64,000 nt of DNA from Streptomyces hoynatensis (GCF_003626535.1 NZ_RBAL01000023.1:31956-95955), one strand, 5' to 3'. Shown: positions 8,769 through 17,398, counted from the stretch's first letter. The notes: generated by a model from the sequence alone, not told the origin. Made by a program: numbers and translations.

Positions 8769-9434
8769 TCAGGTGAGGTGCAGGCCGAGGTAGATGACCT
8801 CGTCGGTGTCGGGGGCGGGGCCGAGGTCGTGGAAGCCGATGTGGTGGTAGAAGGCGCGGGCGTTCGTGTTGGCCGCGACCATGCTCAGGTGCACGCCGGG
8901 CACGCCGCGTTCGCGCAGGGCCGCGAAGTACGCCTCCATCAGGGCGCGGCCGAGCCCGCGCCGCTGGCCCTGGGGGAGCAGGTCGATGTGCAGGTGCGCC
9001 GGATAGGCGGCGGCGATCTCGGGGTGGAGCATCCGCTCGGGGTGGTGCAGCAGGTCGCGCAGGTTCGCGTCGCCGACCCCGGGCTCGGCGTCGGGGGAGG
9101 GGAAGCGCGCCGCGACCGTGGGCAGCCACTCCCTCCTGAACCAGGCGAAGTAGGCCGGGCTGTCGGCCGTGCCGACCAGGTAGCCGATCGGCCGCTCGCC
9201 GTCGTCCGCCACGAACACCAGGTCCGGGTCGTGGGCCGCGTAGGGGGCGGCGAAGAGGACCGGGAGGATCTCCGGTTCTGGCAGGTGCCCCCGCGCGTCG
9301 CCGCCGAGGTGGCCGGTGCGGATGCACACGTCGTCCAGGGCCCAGGCGTCCTCGGAACGGTAACGGCGAACCACCACGGAATCCGGCGTGGCGGGTGCGG
9401 GAGCGGTGGCCGGGATGGCCGGTGTTTCGTTCAT
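8769..9434 (-). CDS. GNAT-family N-acetyltransferase
   Basis: A 221-residue acetyl-CoA-dependent acetyltransferase. The core GNAT region includes VVVRRYRSEDAWALDDVC near the N-terminus, DPDLVFVADDGERPIGYLVG (about 70-90), and the acetyl-CoA-binding motif A QGQRRGLGRALMEAYFAALR (about 155-175), followed by LSMVAANTNARAFYHHIGF (motif B). An Ala/Pro/Thr-rich stretch forms the first 18 residues. The ATG at 9434 is used. The substrate cannot be predicted. It stands alone, with the restriction island upstream on one side and repeats on the other. Confidence 0.85.
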   Translation of the reverse strand: MNETPAIPATAPAPATPDSVVVRRYRSEDAWALDDVCIRTGHLGGDARGHLPEPEILPVLFAAPYAAHDPDLVFVADDGERPIGYLVGTADSPAYFAWFRREWLPTVAARFPSPDAEPGVGDANLRDLLHHPERMLHPEIAAAYPAHLHIDLLPQGQRRGLGRALMEAYFAALRERGVPGVHLSMVAANTNARAFYHHIGFHDLGPAPDTDEVIYLGLHLT

Positions 9435-9496
9435 GGAGACATTGTGAACACGCCCCGCGCCCCGGGCCTAGCCCCTCCTTCGGCCGGGCAGGCGCG

Positions 9497-9553
9497 AACG
9501 CCACCGCCCGCGGCACAACGCCACCGCCCGCGGCCAACGCCACCGTCCGCGGC
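9497..9553. repeat. Three near-identical 18-bp direct repeats
   Basis: The sequence AACGCCACCGCCCGCGGC occurs at 9497 and 9517, and with one change at 9536. The array lies in the gap between the divergent starts/ends of the GNAT gene and the MscS gene, outside any coding frame I can support. Confidence 0.8.
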
Positions 9554-9666
9554 ACGGGGCCCCGCAACAGAGCCACGGAGCGCGGCACGGAACCCCGCCA
9601 GGAACCGGGCACCAGGCCCATGCCCGGAACCCCGCACGTCGCGTGGGTGGTCCGTGGGACGCGCCC

Positions 9667-10572
9667 TCACTCGCCGCCCTCGTCCTCCGCGGCGGCGGGG
9701 GCGGCCTGCGTGGGCAGTTGCACCCGCTGCTCCGGTTCGATCCGGCTCAGGCCCGCCACGTCGAGCGCGCGCTTGATCCGCCAGCGCAACTCGCGTTCCA
9801 CCTCGGCCGACCGGCCGGGAAGGGTCTTGGCGGAGACGCGCAGCGCCACCGTCTCCCGGGTGAAGGAGTCCAGGCCGAGCACCTCGACCGGCTCCCACAG
9901 CACCTCGTCCCACGGCGCCGCGCCCGACAGTTCCTCGCCGGCCGCGGCGATCAGCTTGCGGGCCTCGTCGAGGTTGGCGTCCGGGTCGAGTTCCACGTCG
10001 ATCGTCGCGGTGGACCAGCCCTGGCTGAGGTTCCCGATGCGCTTGATCTCGCCGTTGCGGACGTACCAGACCTCGCCGCCGTCGCCGCGCAGCGTGGTCA
10101 CCCGCAGGCCGATCTCCAGGACGGTGCCCACCGCCTCGCCGGCGTCGATCCGGTCGCCGACCCCGTACTGATCCTCGAGCAGCATGAACATGCCGCTGAG
10201 CACGTCGGCCACCACGCTGCGCGCCCCGAAGCCGAGCGCCACGCCGGCGATGCCCGCGCTCGCCATCAACGGCCCCAGCTCGACGCCGAGTTCGGACAGC
10301 ACCATGAGGGCCGCGGTGCCCAGGATCACCACGGAGGCGGCGCTGCGCAGCACCGAGCCGATCGTCTCGGAACGCTGCCGCCGCCGCTCGGTGTTCACCA
10401 GCAGCCCGGACCGCAGCGGGGGGCGGCGCGAAGAGCCGCCGTCCTCCCGGTTGAGCCGCGCGATCAGGCGTGTGATGGCCCGGCGCACCACGTACCGCAC
10501 CGCGAAGGCCAGCAGCGCGATCAGCACGATGCGCAGCCCGGACGTGGCCCAGGACTCCCAGTTGTCTCGCAC
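9667..10572 (-). CDS. MscS-family mechanosensitive ion channel
   Basis: Small-conductance mechanosensitive channel protein, about 301 residues, in the plasma membrane. It has an N-terminal hydrophobic helix (LRIVLIALLAFAVRYVV), a second one (ASVVILGTAALMVLSELGV), and the pore-lining helix MASAGIAGVALGFGARSVV rich in Gly/Ala as in MscS TM3. This is followed by the beta-domain signature (DQYGVGDRIDAGEAVGTVLEIGLRVTTLR) and an alpha/beta cytoplasmic domain. The C-terminus is Ala/Pro/Glu-rich. The start is uncertain: GTG at 10572 is chosen by family alignment, but an in-frame GTG at 10638 is possible; neither has a clear ribosome binding site. It is divergent from the TetR gene and shares its promoter region. 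Confidence 0.85.
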   Translation of the reverse strand: MRDNWESWATSGLRIVLIALLAFAVRYVVRRAITRLIARLNREDGGSSRRPPLRSGLLVNTERRRQRSETIGSVLRSAASVVILGTAALMVLSELGVELGPLMASAGIAGVALGFGARSVVADVLSGMFMLLEDQYGVGDRIDAGEAVGTVLEIGLRVTTLRGDGGEVWYVRNGEIKRIGNLSQGWSTATIDVELDPDANLDEARKLIAAAGEELSGAAPWDEVLWEPVEVLGLDSFTRETVALRVSAKTLPGRSAEVERELRWRIKRALDVAGLSRIEPEQRVQLPTQAAPAAAEDEGGE

Positions 10573-10662
10573 GGCATAACCGTAGACAGGGCCGGGGCCG
10601 GGGTTGCGCCCCAGGCCGGGGCCTGTGGCGAAGGGCACAGCGGGCGTTCGAGACGTTCGAAA

Positions 10663-10678
10663 GTCAACAAGCGTTGAT
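10663..10678. promoter_or_regulatory. Candidate TetR operator (site 1)
   Basis: GTCAACAAGCGTTGAT is an imperfect inverted repeat (GTCAAC-N4-GTTGAT) 12 bases before the TetR gene. The first 14 bases recur exactly at 13665, before the DHA2 pump gene. TetR proteins usually control their own gene and a nearby transporter through such sites. Confidence 0.6.
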
Positions 10679-10689
10679 ATCGTGGGGGA

Positions 10690-11319
10690 ATGCAGCACAG
10701 CGAGAATGCCCAAGGTGTGGAAGACGTGGTCTGGGCGCCGCCGCGACGCTTCGGGCCCCGGTCGGCCCCGGCGAGGCGCGCGATCCTGGAGGCGGCGCGG
10801 GCGAGGTTCGCCGAGGACGGGTACGAGAAGACGACGATTCGCGCCGTGGCCGCCGACGCCGGCGTGGACCCCGCGATGGTGATGCGTTACTACGGCAGCA
10901 AGGCCGACCTGTTCGACGCCACCGTCCGCGTCGCCAGCGACCTGGAGGACCTCACCAAGGTGCCGCGGGAGGAGATCGGGCGGCGCTTCGCCCGGGCGAT
11001 GCTCGGCCGCTGGGAGCGGGGCGAGAACAAGCCGGAGGCGGCGGCGCTGCGGGCCGCGCCCACCCACCCCGAGGCGGCCCGTTCCGTGCAGCGCAGCTTC
11101 AACGAGCACGTGCTGCCCGCGCTGCGCCGGGCGTTCCCCGACGACCCCGACATCGAGACGCGGGCCGGCCTCGTGCTGACCCAGGGCATCGGCACGGCGC
11201 TGCTGCGGTACGTGCTGGAGATCGAGCCGGTGGCGTCGATGGACTACGAGACGCTGATCGAGGCGGTCGGGGCCAGCATCCAGCGCCACCTGACGGCGCC
11301 CCTCGGGTCCGCGGCCTAG
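10690..11319 (+). CDS. TetR-family transcriptional regulator
   Basis: A 209-residue repressor. The N-terminal helix-turn-helix domain is visible at about residues 25-75 (RRAILEAARARFAEDGYEKT, then TIRAVAADAGVDPAMVMRYYGSKADLF), typical of TetR. The C-terminal ligand-binding domain (about 80-205) is helical, and a ligand cannot be predicted. The ATG at 10690 follows GTGGGGGA. A strong terminator hairpin lies just downstream. The probable operator in front of this gene and in front of the DHA2 pump gene at 13579 suggests it represses both; the divergent channel gene may also be affected because it shares the intergenic region. Confidence 0.9.
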   Translation: MQHSENAQGVEDVVWAPPRRFGPRSAPARRAILEAARARFAEDGYEKTTIRAVAADAGVDPAMVMRYYGSKADLFDATVRVASDLEDLTKVPREEIGRRFARAMLGRWERGENKPEAAALRAAPTHPEAARSVQRSFNEHVLPALRRAFPDDPDIETRAGLVLTQGIGTALLRYVLEIEPVASMDYETLIEAVGASIQRHLTAPLGSAA

Positions 11320-11331
11320 CGGGGCGCGTCG

Positions 11332-11362
11332 ACGGCCGCCGAGCGGGCAACTCGGCGGCCGT
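11332..11362 (+). terminator. Terminator hairpin after the TetR gene
   Basis: A perfect 12-bp stem (ACGGCCGCCGAG with its complement) around a 7-base loop, 13 bases after the stop codon. No T-run follows, as is usual in streptomycetes. Confidence 0.75.
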
Positions 11363-12009
11363 CCGCGTGCCGTCCACGCGCCGGGTGCGCGCCGGGCACG
11401 CGGCACGCGCCTGCGCCCGCCCCACCGCCGCGCGCGCCTTCCCCACTACGCGGGTCCTCCCCGAGCCCGCGCGCCCTCTCTCCCGCGCCCGTACGCGCGC
11501 CTTCCCACGCCCCCGCCCCGCCGCCGCGCCCGTACACGTGCCGGCGCCCACGCCTCTCGCCACGCCCGTATGCACGCCGGCCCCGGCTCGCGGCCCTCGC
11601 CGCCGGTACGCTGCCGGTACGCGCGCTGTCCCCCGGGCCGCCGACTCGGGCCGCCGCCCCGGTACGCCGCCCGCCTCCGCGCCCGTACGCGCCCCGCGCT
11701 CGCGCGGGTACGCCGCCCGTACGCGCGCCGCGCCCGCTTACGCGCGCCGTCCCCGCGCCGCCCCGGCGTCCGTACGCCCCGCACCCGCACCCGGGCACCG
11801 CACCGCGCTCGGCCACCGCGCCCGCCTGCGTGCGTCGTTCCCGCCGCCCCGGGCACCGGTGCCGCGCCCGCGCCGCCCCCGCACGCCGCGCCCGCGCACC
11901 GCCCGAACGCCGCGCCCGCGCGCAACCGCGCCCCGCGCCGCGCCCGCGTACGGGCGCTGCGTGCGGCGCCGCCGTATGCGCCCCCGCACCGCACCCGCGC
12001 CCCCGCAAG
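11363..12009. other. 650-bp low-complexity, extremely GC-rich spacer
   Basis: This stretch is built of recurring short words such as CGCGCCCGTACGCG, CCCCGCGCC and GTACGC, on a pyrimidine-rich plus strand. Frames stay open on both strands but encode Arg/Ala/Pro-rich text with no domain. I see no gene. It lies between the terminators of two convergent genes. Confidence 0.6.
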
Positions 12010-12050
12010 CGCCTTCGTCCCCCGGCCAGGGCGGCCGGGGGACGAAGGCG
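12010..12050 (-). terminator. Perfect 18-bp terminator hairpin after the DHA2 pump gene
   Basis: Positions 12010-12027 are the exact reverse complement of 12033-12050 with a 5-base loop. It lies 30 bases beyond the stop codon of the minus-strand pump gene and is the longest perfect stem I noticed in the window. Confidence 0.85.
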
Positions 12051-12079
12051 GGAGGAGGGGAGGAAGGAAGGGGAGGCGC

Positions 12080-13579
12080 TCAGCCGAGGTGGACGGGGAC
12101 CGGGTCGCCGGAGCCGGCGGCCTGGGCGCCCGGGTTCGGCCGCGGGGTGTTCATCAGGGCCGCGATGACGAGGGAGCCGACCGCGAGGATGCCCGCCGCC
12201 CAGGCGAAGGCCGTGGTGTAGCCCTCGACGAGGCCGGCCTGGAGGACCGCCTGGTCGCCCGGCCGGGTCATGTGGTCGGAGATGTAGTCCGTGGTCGCGT
12301 TGGCCGCGAGGGTGTTGAGCAGGGCGGTGGCGATCGAACCGCCGATCTGCTGCCCGGTGTTGACCATGCCGGAGGCGACGCCCGCGTCCTCGGCGCCGAC
12401 GCCGTGGGTCGCGTAGTTCATCGCGGGGGCCATGACCAGGCCCATGCCGAGGCCGATCAGCAGCATCCCGACCAGGGGCACCTCCGCGTAGCCGGAGTCG
12501 GGCTCCAGGCGGGTCAGCCAGGTCAGGCCGCAGGCCGAGATCAGCATGCCCGGCGTCATCAGCGCCCGGGGCGGAACCCGGGGCAGCAGCCGGCTGGCGA
12601 TGCCGCCCGCCGCGACCGCCACCGCGAGGGTCATCGGCAGGAAGGAGACGCCCGCCTTCACCGGGGAGTACCCCTTGACGATCTGGATGTAGAAGGTGAG
12701 CAGGAACATCGTCCCCAGCATCCCGATCATGGCGATCGCGGCCGAGAGGTAGGCGGTGCCGCGGGTGCGGTCCCACACCACCCGCAGCCGCAGCAGCGGC
12801 TCGGCCGTGCGCGCCTCGACCACCGCGAACGCCGCCAGCAGCAGCACGCCGAGGGTGATCGGGCCCAGCACCATGCCCGAGGACCAGCCCTCGGACTCCG
12901 CCTCGCTCAGCCCGTAGACGATCGCGACCAGGCCGGTGGTGACCAGGAGCACCCCCGGCAGGTCGAGGCGGACCCCGTGCGAGGCGCGGGGGTTGGGCAG
13001 CAGGGCCGTGCCGCAGAGGGCGAGGAAGGCGATCACGCAGTTCACGTACATGCACCAGCGCCAGTCGAAGGCGTCCGTCAGCCAGCCGCCGAGCAGCAGG
13101 CCGATGGCGCCGCCGCCCGCCGCGATGCCGCCGAAGATGCCGAACGCCTTGGCCCGCTCGTGGGTCTCCGTGAAGGTGACCGCGAGGAGGGAGAGCGCGG
13201 CCGGCGCGAGCAGCGCGCCGAACACCCCCTGCAGGGCGCGGGCGGCGAGCAGCAGCTCGAAGGAGCCCGCGGCGCCGCCCAGCGCGGAGGCGGCGGCGAA
13301 GCCGATGGTGCCGATGATGAAGGCCCGGCGCCGCCCCGTGTAGTCCGCGAGCCGCCCGCCGAGCAGCAGCAGGCTGCCGAAGGCCAGGGTGTAGGCGGTG
13401 ACCACCCACTGCCGGTCGCCGTCGGAGAAGTCGAGATCGGCCTGGGCCGAGGGCAGCGCGATGTTCACGATGGTCACGTCGAGCACGACCATCAGCTGAG
13501 CCAGGCAGATGAAGACCAGGGCCAGCCAGCGCCTGCCCCCGCCCACCCCTGCCTGAGGGGTCGATTCGATGTCGGACAT
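12080..13579 (-). CDS. DHA2-type MFS drug efflux transporter
   Basis: Proton-driven multidrug exporter of the major facilitator superfamily, 499 residues, with about 14 hydrophobic segments as in the DHA2 (EmrB/QacA) group. Signatures: LDVTIVNIALP in the first membrane segment (motif D1), LLLGGRLADYTGRRRAFIIG (motif A, loop 2-3), LLAARALQGVFGALLAPAAL (motif B) and GLLLGGWLTDAFDWRWCMYVN (motif C, antiporter). I chose ATG at 13579 because AAGAAGG lies 8 bases upstream; an in-frame start at 13603 is less likely. The promoter region contains a TTGACA with an 18-base gap to TAGTTT, and the candidate TetR operator overlaps the TTGACA. Substrate unknown. Confidence 0.92.
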   Translation of the reverse strand: MSDIESTPQAGVGGGRRWLALVFICLAQLMVVLDVTIVNIALPSAQADLDFSDGDRQWVVTAYTLAFGSLLLLGGRLADYTGRRRAFIIGTIGFAAASALGGAAGSFELLLAARALQGVFGALLAPAALSLLAVTFTETHERAKAFGIFGGIAAGGGAIGLLLGGWLTDAFDWRWCMYVNCVIAFLALCGTALLPNPRASHGVRLDLPGVLLVTTGLVAIVYGLSEAESEGWSSGMVLGPITLGVLLLAAFAVVEARTAEPLLRLRVVWDRTRGTAYLSAAIAMIGMLGTMFLLTFYIQIVKGYSPVKAGVSFLPMTLAVAVAAGGIASRLLPRVPPRALMTPGMLISACGLTWLTRLEPDSGYAEVPLVGMLLIGLGMGLVMAPAMNYATHGVGAEDAGVASGMVNTGQQIGGSIATALLNTLAANATTDYISDHMTRPGDQAVLQAGLVEGYTTAFAWAAGILAVGSLVIAALMNTPRPNPGAQAAGSGDPVPVHLG

Positions 13580-13664
13580 GGTCCTGCCTTCTTCCTTGGT
13601 CACTGCGACTTCCGACCGTGGTTGTCAACGCACGTAGGCAAACTAGTCCAGGCCCTCGATTACT

Positions 13665-13680
13665 GTCAACAAGCGTTGGT
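13665..13680. promoter_or_regulatory. Candidate TetR operator (site 2), overlapping the pump promoter
   Basis: GTCAACAAGCGTTGGT shares its first 14 bases with the site at 10663. On the minus strand it includes the TTGACA of a probable promoter for the DHA2 gene. A weaker related element, TTGTCAACGC, is at 13622. Binding here would block the pump promoter. Confidence 0.6.
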
Positions 13681-13857
13681 CAATTGGCGCTGATGCCGAT
13701 ACGCGGGGGGAAGGAAGAGAGGAGAGGGGGCCCTGTGGCGAACGACACAATCGCCGCATTTCCCCGTCGTGGTGGCGCTACCGGCCGCGGCCGGGACACA
13801 CTGAGGGAGATCGTCACGGCGCGAGCCACGTGCCGCCGACGGAAACGGAGGGCGTCC

Positions 13858-14394
13858 GTGCCACACGTATTGGTCCTCAACGCGTCATACGAGCCGCTCG
13901 GCGTCGTACCGGTCCGCCGCGCGCTCATCCTGTTGCTCAACGACAAGGCCGTGAGCCTGGAGAGCTCCGGCGCCCTGATGCGCAGCGCCACCCACGCCAT
14001 ACCCGCACCGAGCGTCGTACGGCTGAAACGCTTCGTCCGCGTCCCCTACCGCACCGCGGTCCCGCTCACCCGCCGGGCGCTGTTCGCCCGCGACGGCGGC
14101 CGGTGCGCCTACTGCGGCGGGGTCGCCACCAGCGTCGACCACGTCATCCCGCGCAGCCGCGGCGGCCAGCACGCCTGGGACAACGTCGTCGCCGCCTGCC
14201 GCAGCTGCAACCACATCAAGGCCGACCGGCACGTCGCCGAACTCGGCTGGCGGCTGCGCCACCAGCCGGGGCCGCCCTCGGGACTCGCCTGGCGGATCAT
14301 CGGCACCGGCCACCGCGACCCGCGGTGGCTGCCCTATCTGCGGCCCTACGGCGCGGACGACGCGCTGGCCAGGATCGAGGGCCGCCCGGCCTGA
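13858..14394 (+). CDS. HNH endonuclease-domain protein
   Basis: A 178-residue protein with a C-terminal HNH/McrA-like nuclease domain: CAYC (83-86), VDHVIPRSRGG (93-103) with the catalytic DH at 94-95, WDNVVAAC (107-114) and CRSCNHIKADR (114-124). The two Cys pairs form the usual zinc site. The N-terminal 70 residues (LVLNASYEPLGVVPVRRALI) are characteristic of a conserved actinobacterial HNH family. The GTG at 13858 has a close ribosome binding site (CGGAGG). It is a free-standing gene; the cellular role is unknown and may be DNA repair or defence. Confidence 0.88.
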   Translation: MPHVLVLNASYEPLGVVPVRRALILLLNDKAVSLESSGALMRSATHAIPAPSVVRLKRFVRVPYRTAVPLTRRALFARDGGRCAYCGGVATSVDHVIPRSRGGQHAWDNVVAACRSCNHIKADRHVAELGWRLRHQPGPPSGLAWRIIGTGHRDPRWLPYLRPYGADDALARIEGRPA

Positions 14395-14600
14395 GCCGCC
14401 CCGCGGCCGGCGGCGCGCGCTCCCGCACCGGAGGGCCGGGAGGGGGGTGAAAGAAATCGGGAGCCGTCGGCCGGCCGACGGTAAATCTTCCGCGGAACCG
14501 GGCGTGAGCTGCGTCGCTTTCCTGTCGCGGGGAAGGATGCGGTGGCGTTCACTGGGTAGAGCAGAACCGAGTCGCCACCGACAGCGAACGGAGCGCCCCC

Positions 14601-14786
14601 GTGGCCACAGGCACCAGGACGGAAGCCGCGTCGGACAAACCAGCCCTGATCCCGATGCCCGCCGCACCGGCGGGCCGGGACCTCCCGCTCACCAGCGAGC
14701 CGCCGCTGGCCGACCACGCCCCCCTCACCGCGGAGGGCCCCCTCGCGGCCGAGCCGCCCCTGACGGCGGAGCCGAACGGGATCTGA
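14601..14786 (+). CDS. Small Pro/Ala-rich leader protein upstream of malQ
   Basis: A possible 61-residue protein starting at a GTG with GGAG 9 bases upstream. The C-terminal half contains four spaced copies of PLT/PLA-type units (for example PLTAEGPLAAEPPLTAEP). No motif is recognised. Its stop overlaps the malQ start by one base (TGATG), so translation of malQ may be coupled to it. It could instead be a non-functional upstream frame. Confidence is moderate. Confidence 0.45.
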   Translation: MATGTRTEAASDKPALIPMPAAPAGRDLPLTSEPPLADHAPLTAEGPLAAEPPLTAEPNGI

Positions 14787-16867
14787 TGGAGCGGCTGTCG
14801 CGGCTCGCCGCGGCGCACGGCGTCGCCACCTCCTACGAGCCCACGCCGGGCAGCCGCCGCGAGGTACCGGCGGACACCGTGCGGGCCGTGCTCGCCGCCC
14901 TCGGCGTCGACCCGGAGGCCGCGCCCCCCGGCGCCGGCCCGCCGCGCCTCCTCCCGCCCACCGTCGTCCTGCGCGACGGCCACGCCCCGCTCCCCGACGT
15001 GCCCGAGGGCACCACCCTGCGGATCACCACCGAGGACGGCCGGGAGATGCCCTGGCGGGCGCCCGCCCCGGGCGCCCCGCTGCCCCTGGGCTGCCACACC
15101 CTGCACGCCGAGGCGCCCGACGGCCGCACCGCCACGGCCACCCTGATCGCCGCCCCCGCCCGCCTGCCGGGACCGCCGGGGCGCAGCATGGGGCTGCTCG
15201 TGCCGCTCTACTCGGTGCTGTCCCGGCGCTCCTGGGGCATGGGTGACCTCGTCGACCTGGCCGACCTCGCCGCCTGGGCCGGGCACGCCATCGGCGCCGG
15301 ATTCCTGCAGCTCAACCCGCTCCACGCGGCCGTGCCCGGCACCCCGGGCGAACCCACCGACCCCTCCCCTTACCGCCCCGGCAACCGGCGCTTCGCCGAC
15401 CCCGTGCACCTGCGGATCGAGGACATCCCCGAGTACGCCTACCTCGGGCCGGGGGAACGCGCGCGCACCGACCGGCTGCTCGTCCAGGCCGCCGCCCTGC
15501 GCGCCGCCGTACTGGAGAAGGGCGCCCCCATCGACCGGGACGCCGTGTGGGCCCTCAAACGCCAGGCCCTGGAGATCGTCCGCGGCGTGCCGCTCGGCCC
15601 GGGCCGGCACGCCGCCTACTGCGCCTACCTCGCCGAACAGGGCCAGGGCCTGGAGGACCACGCCACCTGGTGCGCGCTCGCGGAACTGCACGGGCCCGAC
15701 TGGCACTCCTGGCCGGCCGGCCTGCGCGACCCGCGTTCCGCCGCGACCGCCAGGGCCCGCGGCGACCACCTGGAACGCATCGACTTCCACAGCTGGCTGA
15801 CCTGGCTCACCGACACCCAGCTGGCCCGCGCCCAGCGGGCGGCCCGCGCCGCGGGCATGCCGATCGGCCTGGTCCACGACCTGGCGCTGGGCGTGCACCC
15901 GGACGGCTCCGAGGCCTGGTCGCAGCAGGAGGTGCTGGCCGCAGGCATGTCCGCCGGCGCCCCGCCCGACGCGTTCAACACCCGCGGCCAGGACTGGGGA
16001 GTGCCGCCCTGGCGGCCGGGCGCGCTCGCGGAACGCGGATACGCCCCCTACCGCGCACTGCTGCGGGGGCTGCTGCGGCACGCGGGCGGCATCCGGGTCG
16101 ACCACGTCATGGGCCAGTTCCGGCTGTGGTGGATTCCGCGGGGCGCCGACCCCGACCAGGGCACCTACGTGTCCTACGACGCCGAGGCCATGCTCGGGGT
16201 GCTCGCCCTCCAGGCGCACCGCGCGGGGGCGGTGGTCCTCGGCGAGGACCTGGGCACCGTGGCCCCCGGGGTGCGCGAGCACCTCGCCGACCGCGGCCTG
16301 GTGGGCTCCTCCGTGCTGTGGTTCGAACGCGACCCGGCGCGCGGGGGGCGCCCGCTCGCCCCCGAGCGCTGGCGCGCCGACTGCCTGGCCACCCTCACCA
16401 CGCACGACCTGCCGCCCACCGCGGCCAGGCTGACCGGCGAGCACGTCAGGCTCAGGGAACGACTCGGGCTCACCGCGGACGCCGAGGCCGAGCTGCGCAC
16501 GGTCCACGCGGAGAACGCGGAGTGGCTGGACGAACTCGCCGCGCTCGGCCTGCTCCCGCCGGACGCGGACGAGGAGCGGCGGGTGCTGGCCGCCCACCTG
16601 TTCCTGGCCAGGACCCCCGCCAGGATGGTCGGGATCTGGCTGCCGGACGCGGTCGGCGACCGCCGCCCGCAGAACCTGCCAGGCACCTGGCGCGAGTACC
16701 CGAACTGGCGGCTGCCCCTCGCCGACGGCGAGGGCCGCCCCCTGCCCCTGGAAGCCCTCACCTCCTCGGTGCGGCTCGCCACCCTGGCCAGGGCCGTGCG
16801 GCGCGAGATGGCGGGCGGGGACGCGGCGGGAGGGGCTGTCGCGGGGAGCCCCGAGGGGGTTCGTTAG
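14786..16867 (+). CDS. malQ: 4-alpha-glucanotransferase (amylomaltase), GH77
   Basis: Transfers alpha-1,4-glucan segments between maltodextrins in the cytoplasm. It has 693 residues, with the longer N-terminal extension found in actinobacterial MalQ. The catalytic (beta/alpha)8 part starts at about residue 130 (RSWGMGDLVDLADLA). Catalytic residues are the nucleophile D439 in RVDHVMG, the acid/base E487 in GEDLG and the transition-state stabiliser D541 in TTHDLPP. PLHAAVPG and DPSPYRPGNRRF carry the substrate-loop elements. The ATG at 14786 is fixed by the overlap with the preceding short frame. A small membrane protein follows 9 bases after the stop and is probably in the same transcript. Confidence 0.95.
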   Translation: MERLSRLAAAHGVATSYEPTPGSRREVPADTVRAVLAALGVDPEAAPPGAGPPRLLPPTVVLRDGHAPLPDVPEGTTLRITTEDGREMPWRAPAPGAPLPLGCHTLHAEAPDGRTATATLIAAPARLPGPPGRSMGLLVPLYSVLSRRSWGMGDLVDLADLAAWAGHAIGAGFLQLNPLHAAVPGTPGEPTDPSPYRPGNRRFADPVHLRIEDIPEYAYLGPGERARTDRLLVQAAALRAAVLEKGAPIDRDAVWALKRQALEIVRGVPLGPGRHAAYCAYLAEQGQGLEDHATWCALAELHGPDWHSWPAGLRDPRSAATARARGDHLERIDFHSWLTWLTDTQLARAQRAARAAGMPIGLVHDLALGVHPDGSEAWSQQEVLAAGMSAGAPPDAFNTRGQDWGVPPWRPGALAERGYAPYRALLRGLLRHAGGIRVDHVMGQFRLWWIPRGADPDQGTYVSYDAEAMLGVLALQAHRAGAVVLGEDLGTVAPGVREHLADRGLVGSSVLWFERDPARGGRPLAPERWRADCLATLTTHDLPPTAARLTGEHVRLRERLGLTADAEAELRTVHAENAEWLDELAALGLLPPDADEERRVLAAHLFLARTPARMVGIWLPDAVGDRRPQNLPGTWREYPNWRLPLADGEGRPLPLEALTSSVRLATLARAVRREMAGGDAAGGAVAGSPEGVR

Positions 16868-16876
16868 TCTGAGCCC

Positions 16877-17098
16877 GTGGTCAACCTGAACAAGAAGCGC
16901 GCGGCGGCCGTGGTGCTCGGCACCGGGCTGCTCATGCTGCTGTCCTCCCCGTCCGCCCTCGCCCTCACCCGGGACGACGGCGACGACCCCGGCCCGGGGC
17001 TGAGCGCCATCGAGACCATCGGTCTTTTCGTGCTGGCTCCGCTCGCCCTGTTCGCGGTCATCGCGGGGCTTGTGGTGGTCAGCGAGCGCAAGCGGTAG
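16877..17098 (+). CDS. Small membrane protein downstream of malQ
   Basis: A 73-residue protein with an N-terminal hydrophobic segment (about 9-29, signal-peptide-like, ending ALA), an acidic Asp/Gly loop, and a second hydrophobic helix (about 47-68) with a basic tail SERKR. Predicted to sit in the membrane with one or two passes. It starts with GTG 9 bases after malQ. Small proteins of this plan are common in streptomycetes, but I recognise no named family. Confidence 0.65.
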   Translation: MVNLNKKRAAAVVLGTGLLMLLSSPSALALTRDDGDDPGPGLSAIETIGLFVLAPLALFAVIAGLVVVSERKR

Positions 17099-17398
17099 GT
17101 CTCCGACGGTGGTGCGGGGCCCTGCCGCCTGCGGCGGCGGGCCTTTGCGGGGTGGTCCCCGCGGCCCCCTTGTGCGCCGGTGCGGCCCGTCGGCCTGCGG
17201 CTGGGCCCTGGCCGGGTGGGTGGGGTTCGGGTTCTGTGGTCGGGGCCCTTTCCGTTGCCCCGCCTGCGGCGAGCGAGGCGGCCCACACCCCCGCACCCCG
17301 CCCGGGGCGGTGGGGCGTTCTGTGATCGTGCCCCTGGCTCGCCCGGGACGGTGGGGAGGCTGTGGTCGTGTCTGGTTCCTGGGTGGGTGGGTGATGCC
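17099..17398. other. GC-rich spacer between convergent genes
   Basis: About 300 bases without a supported gene, with several short G/C hairpins (for example around 17121-17145) that may serve as terminators for the small membrane protein and the Nudix gene. Confidence 0.45.

Noticed and set aside
11446..11994. Several long Arg/Ala-rich frames on both strands
   Set aside because: They arise from the extreme GC content and simple-sequence make-up; no start context or domain supports them.
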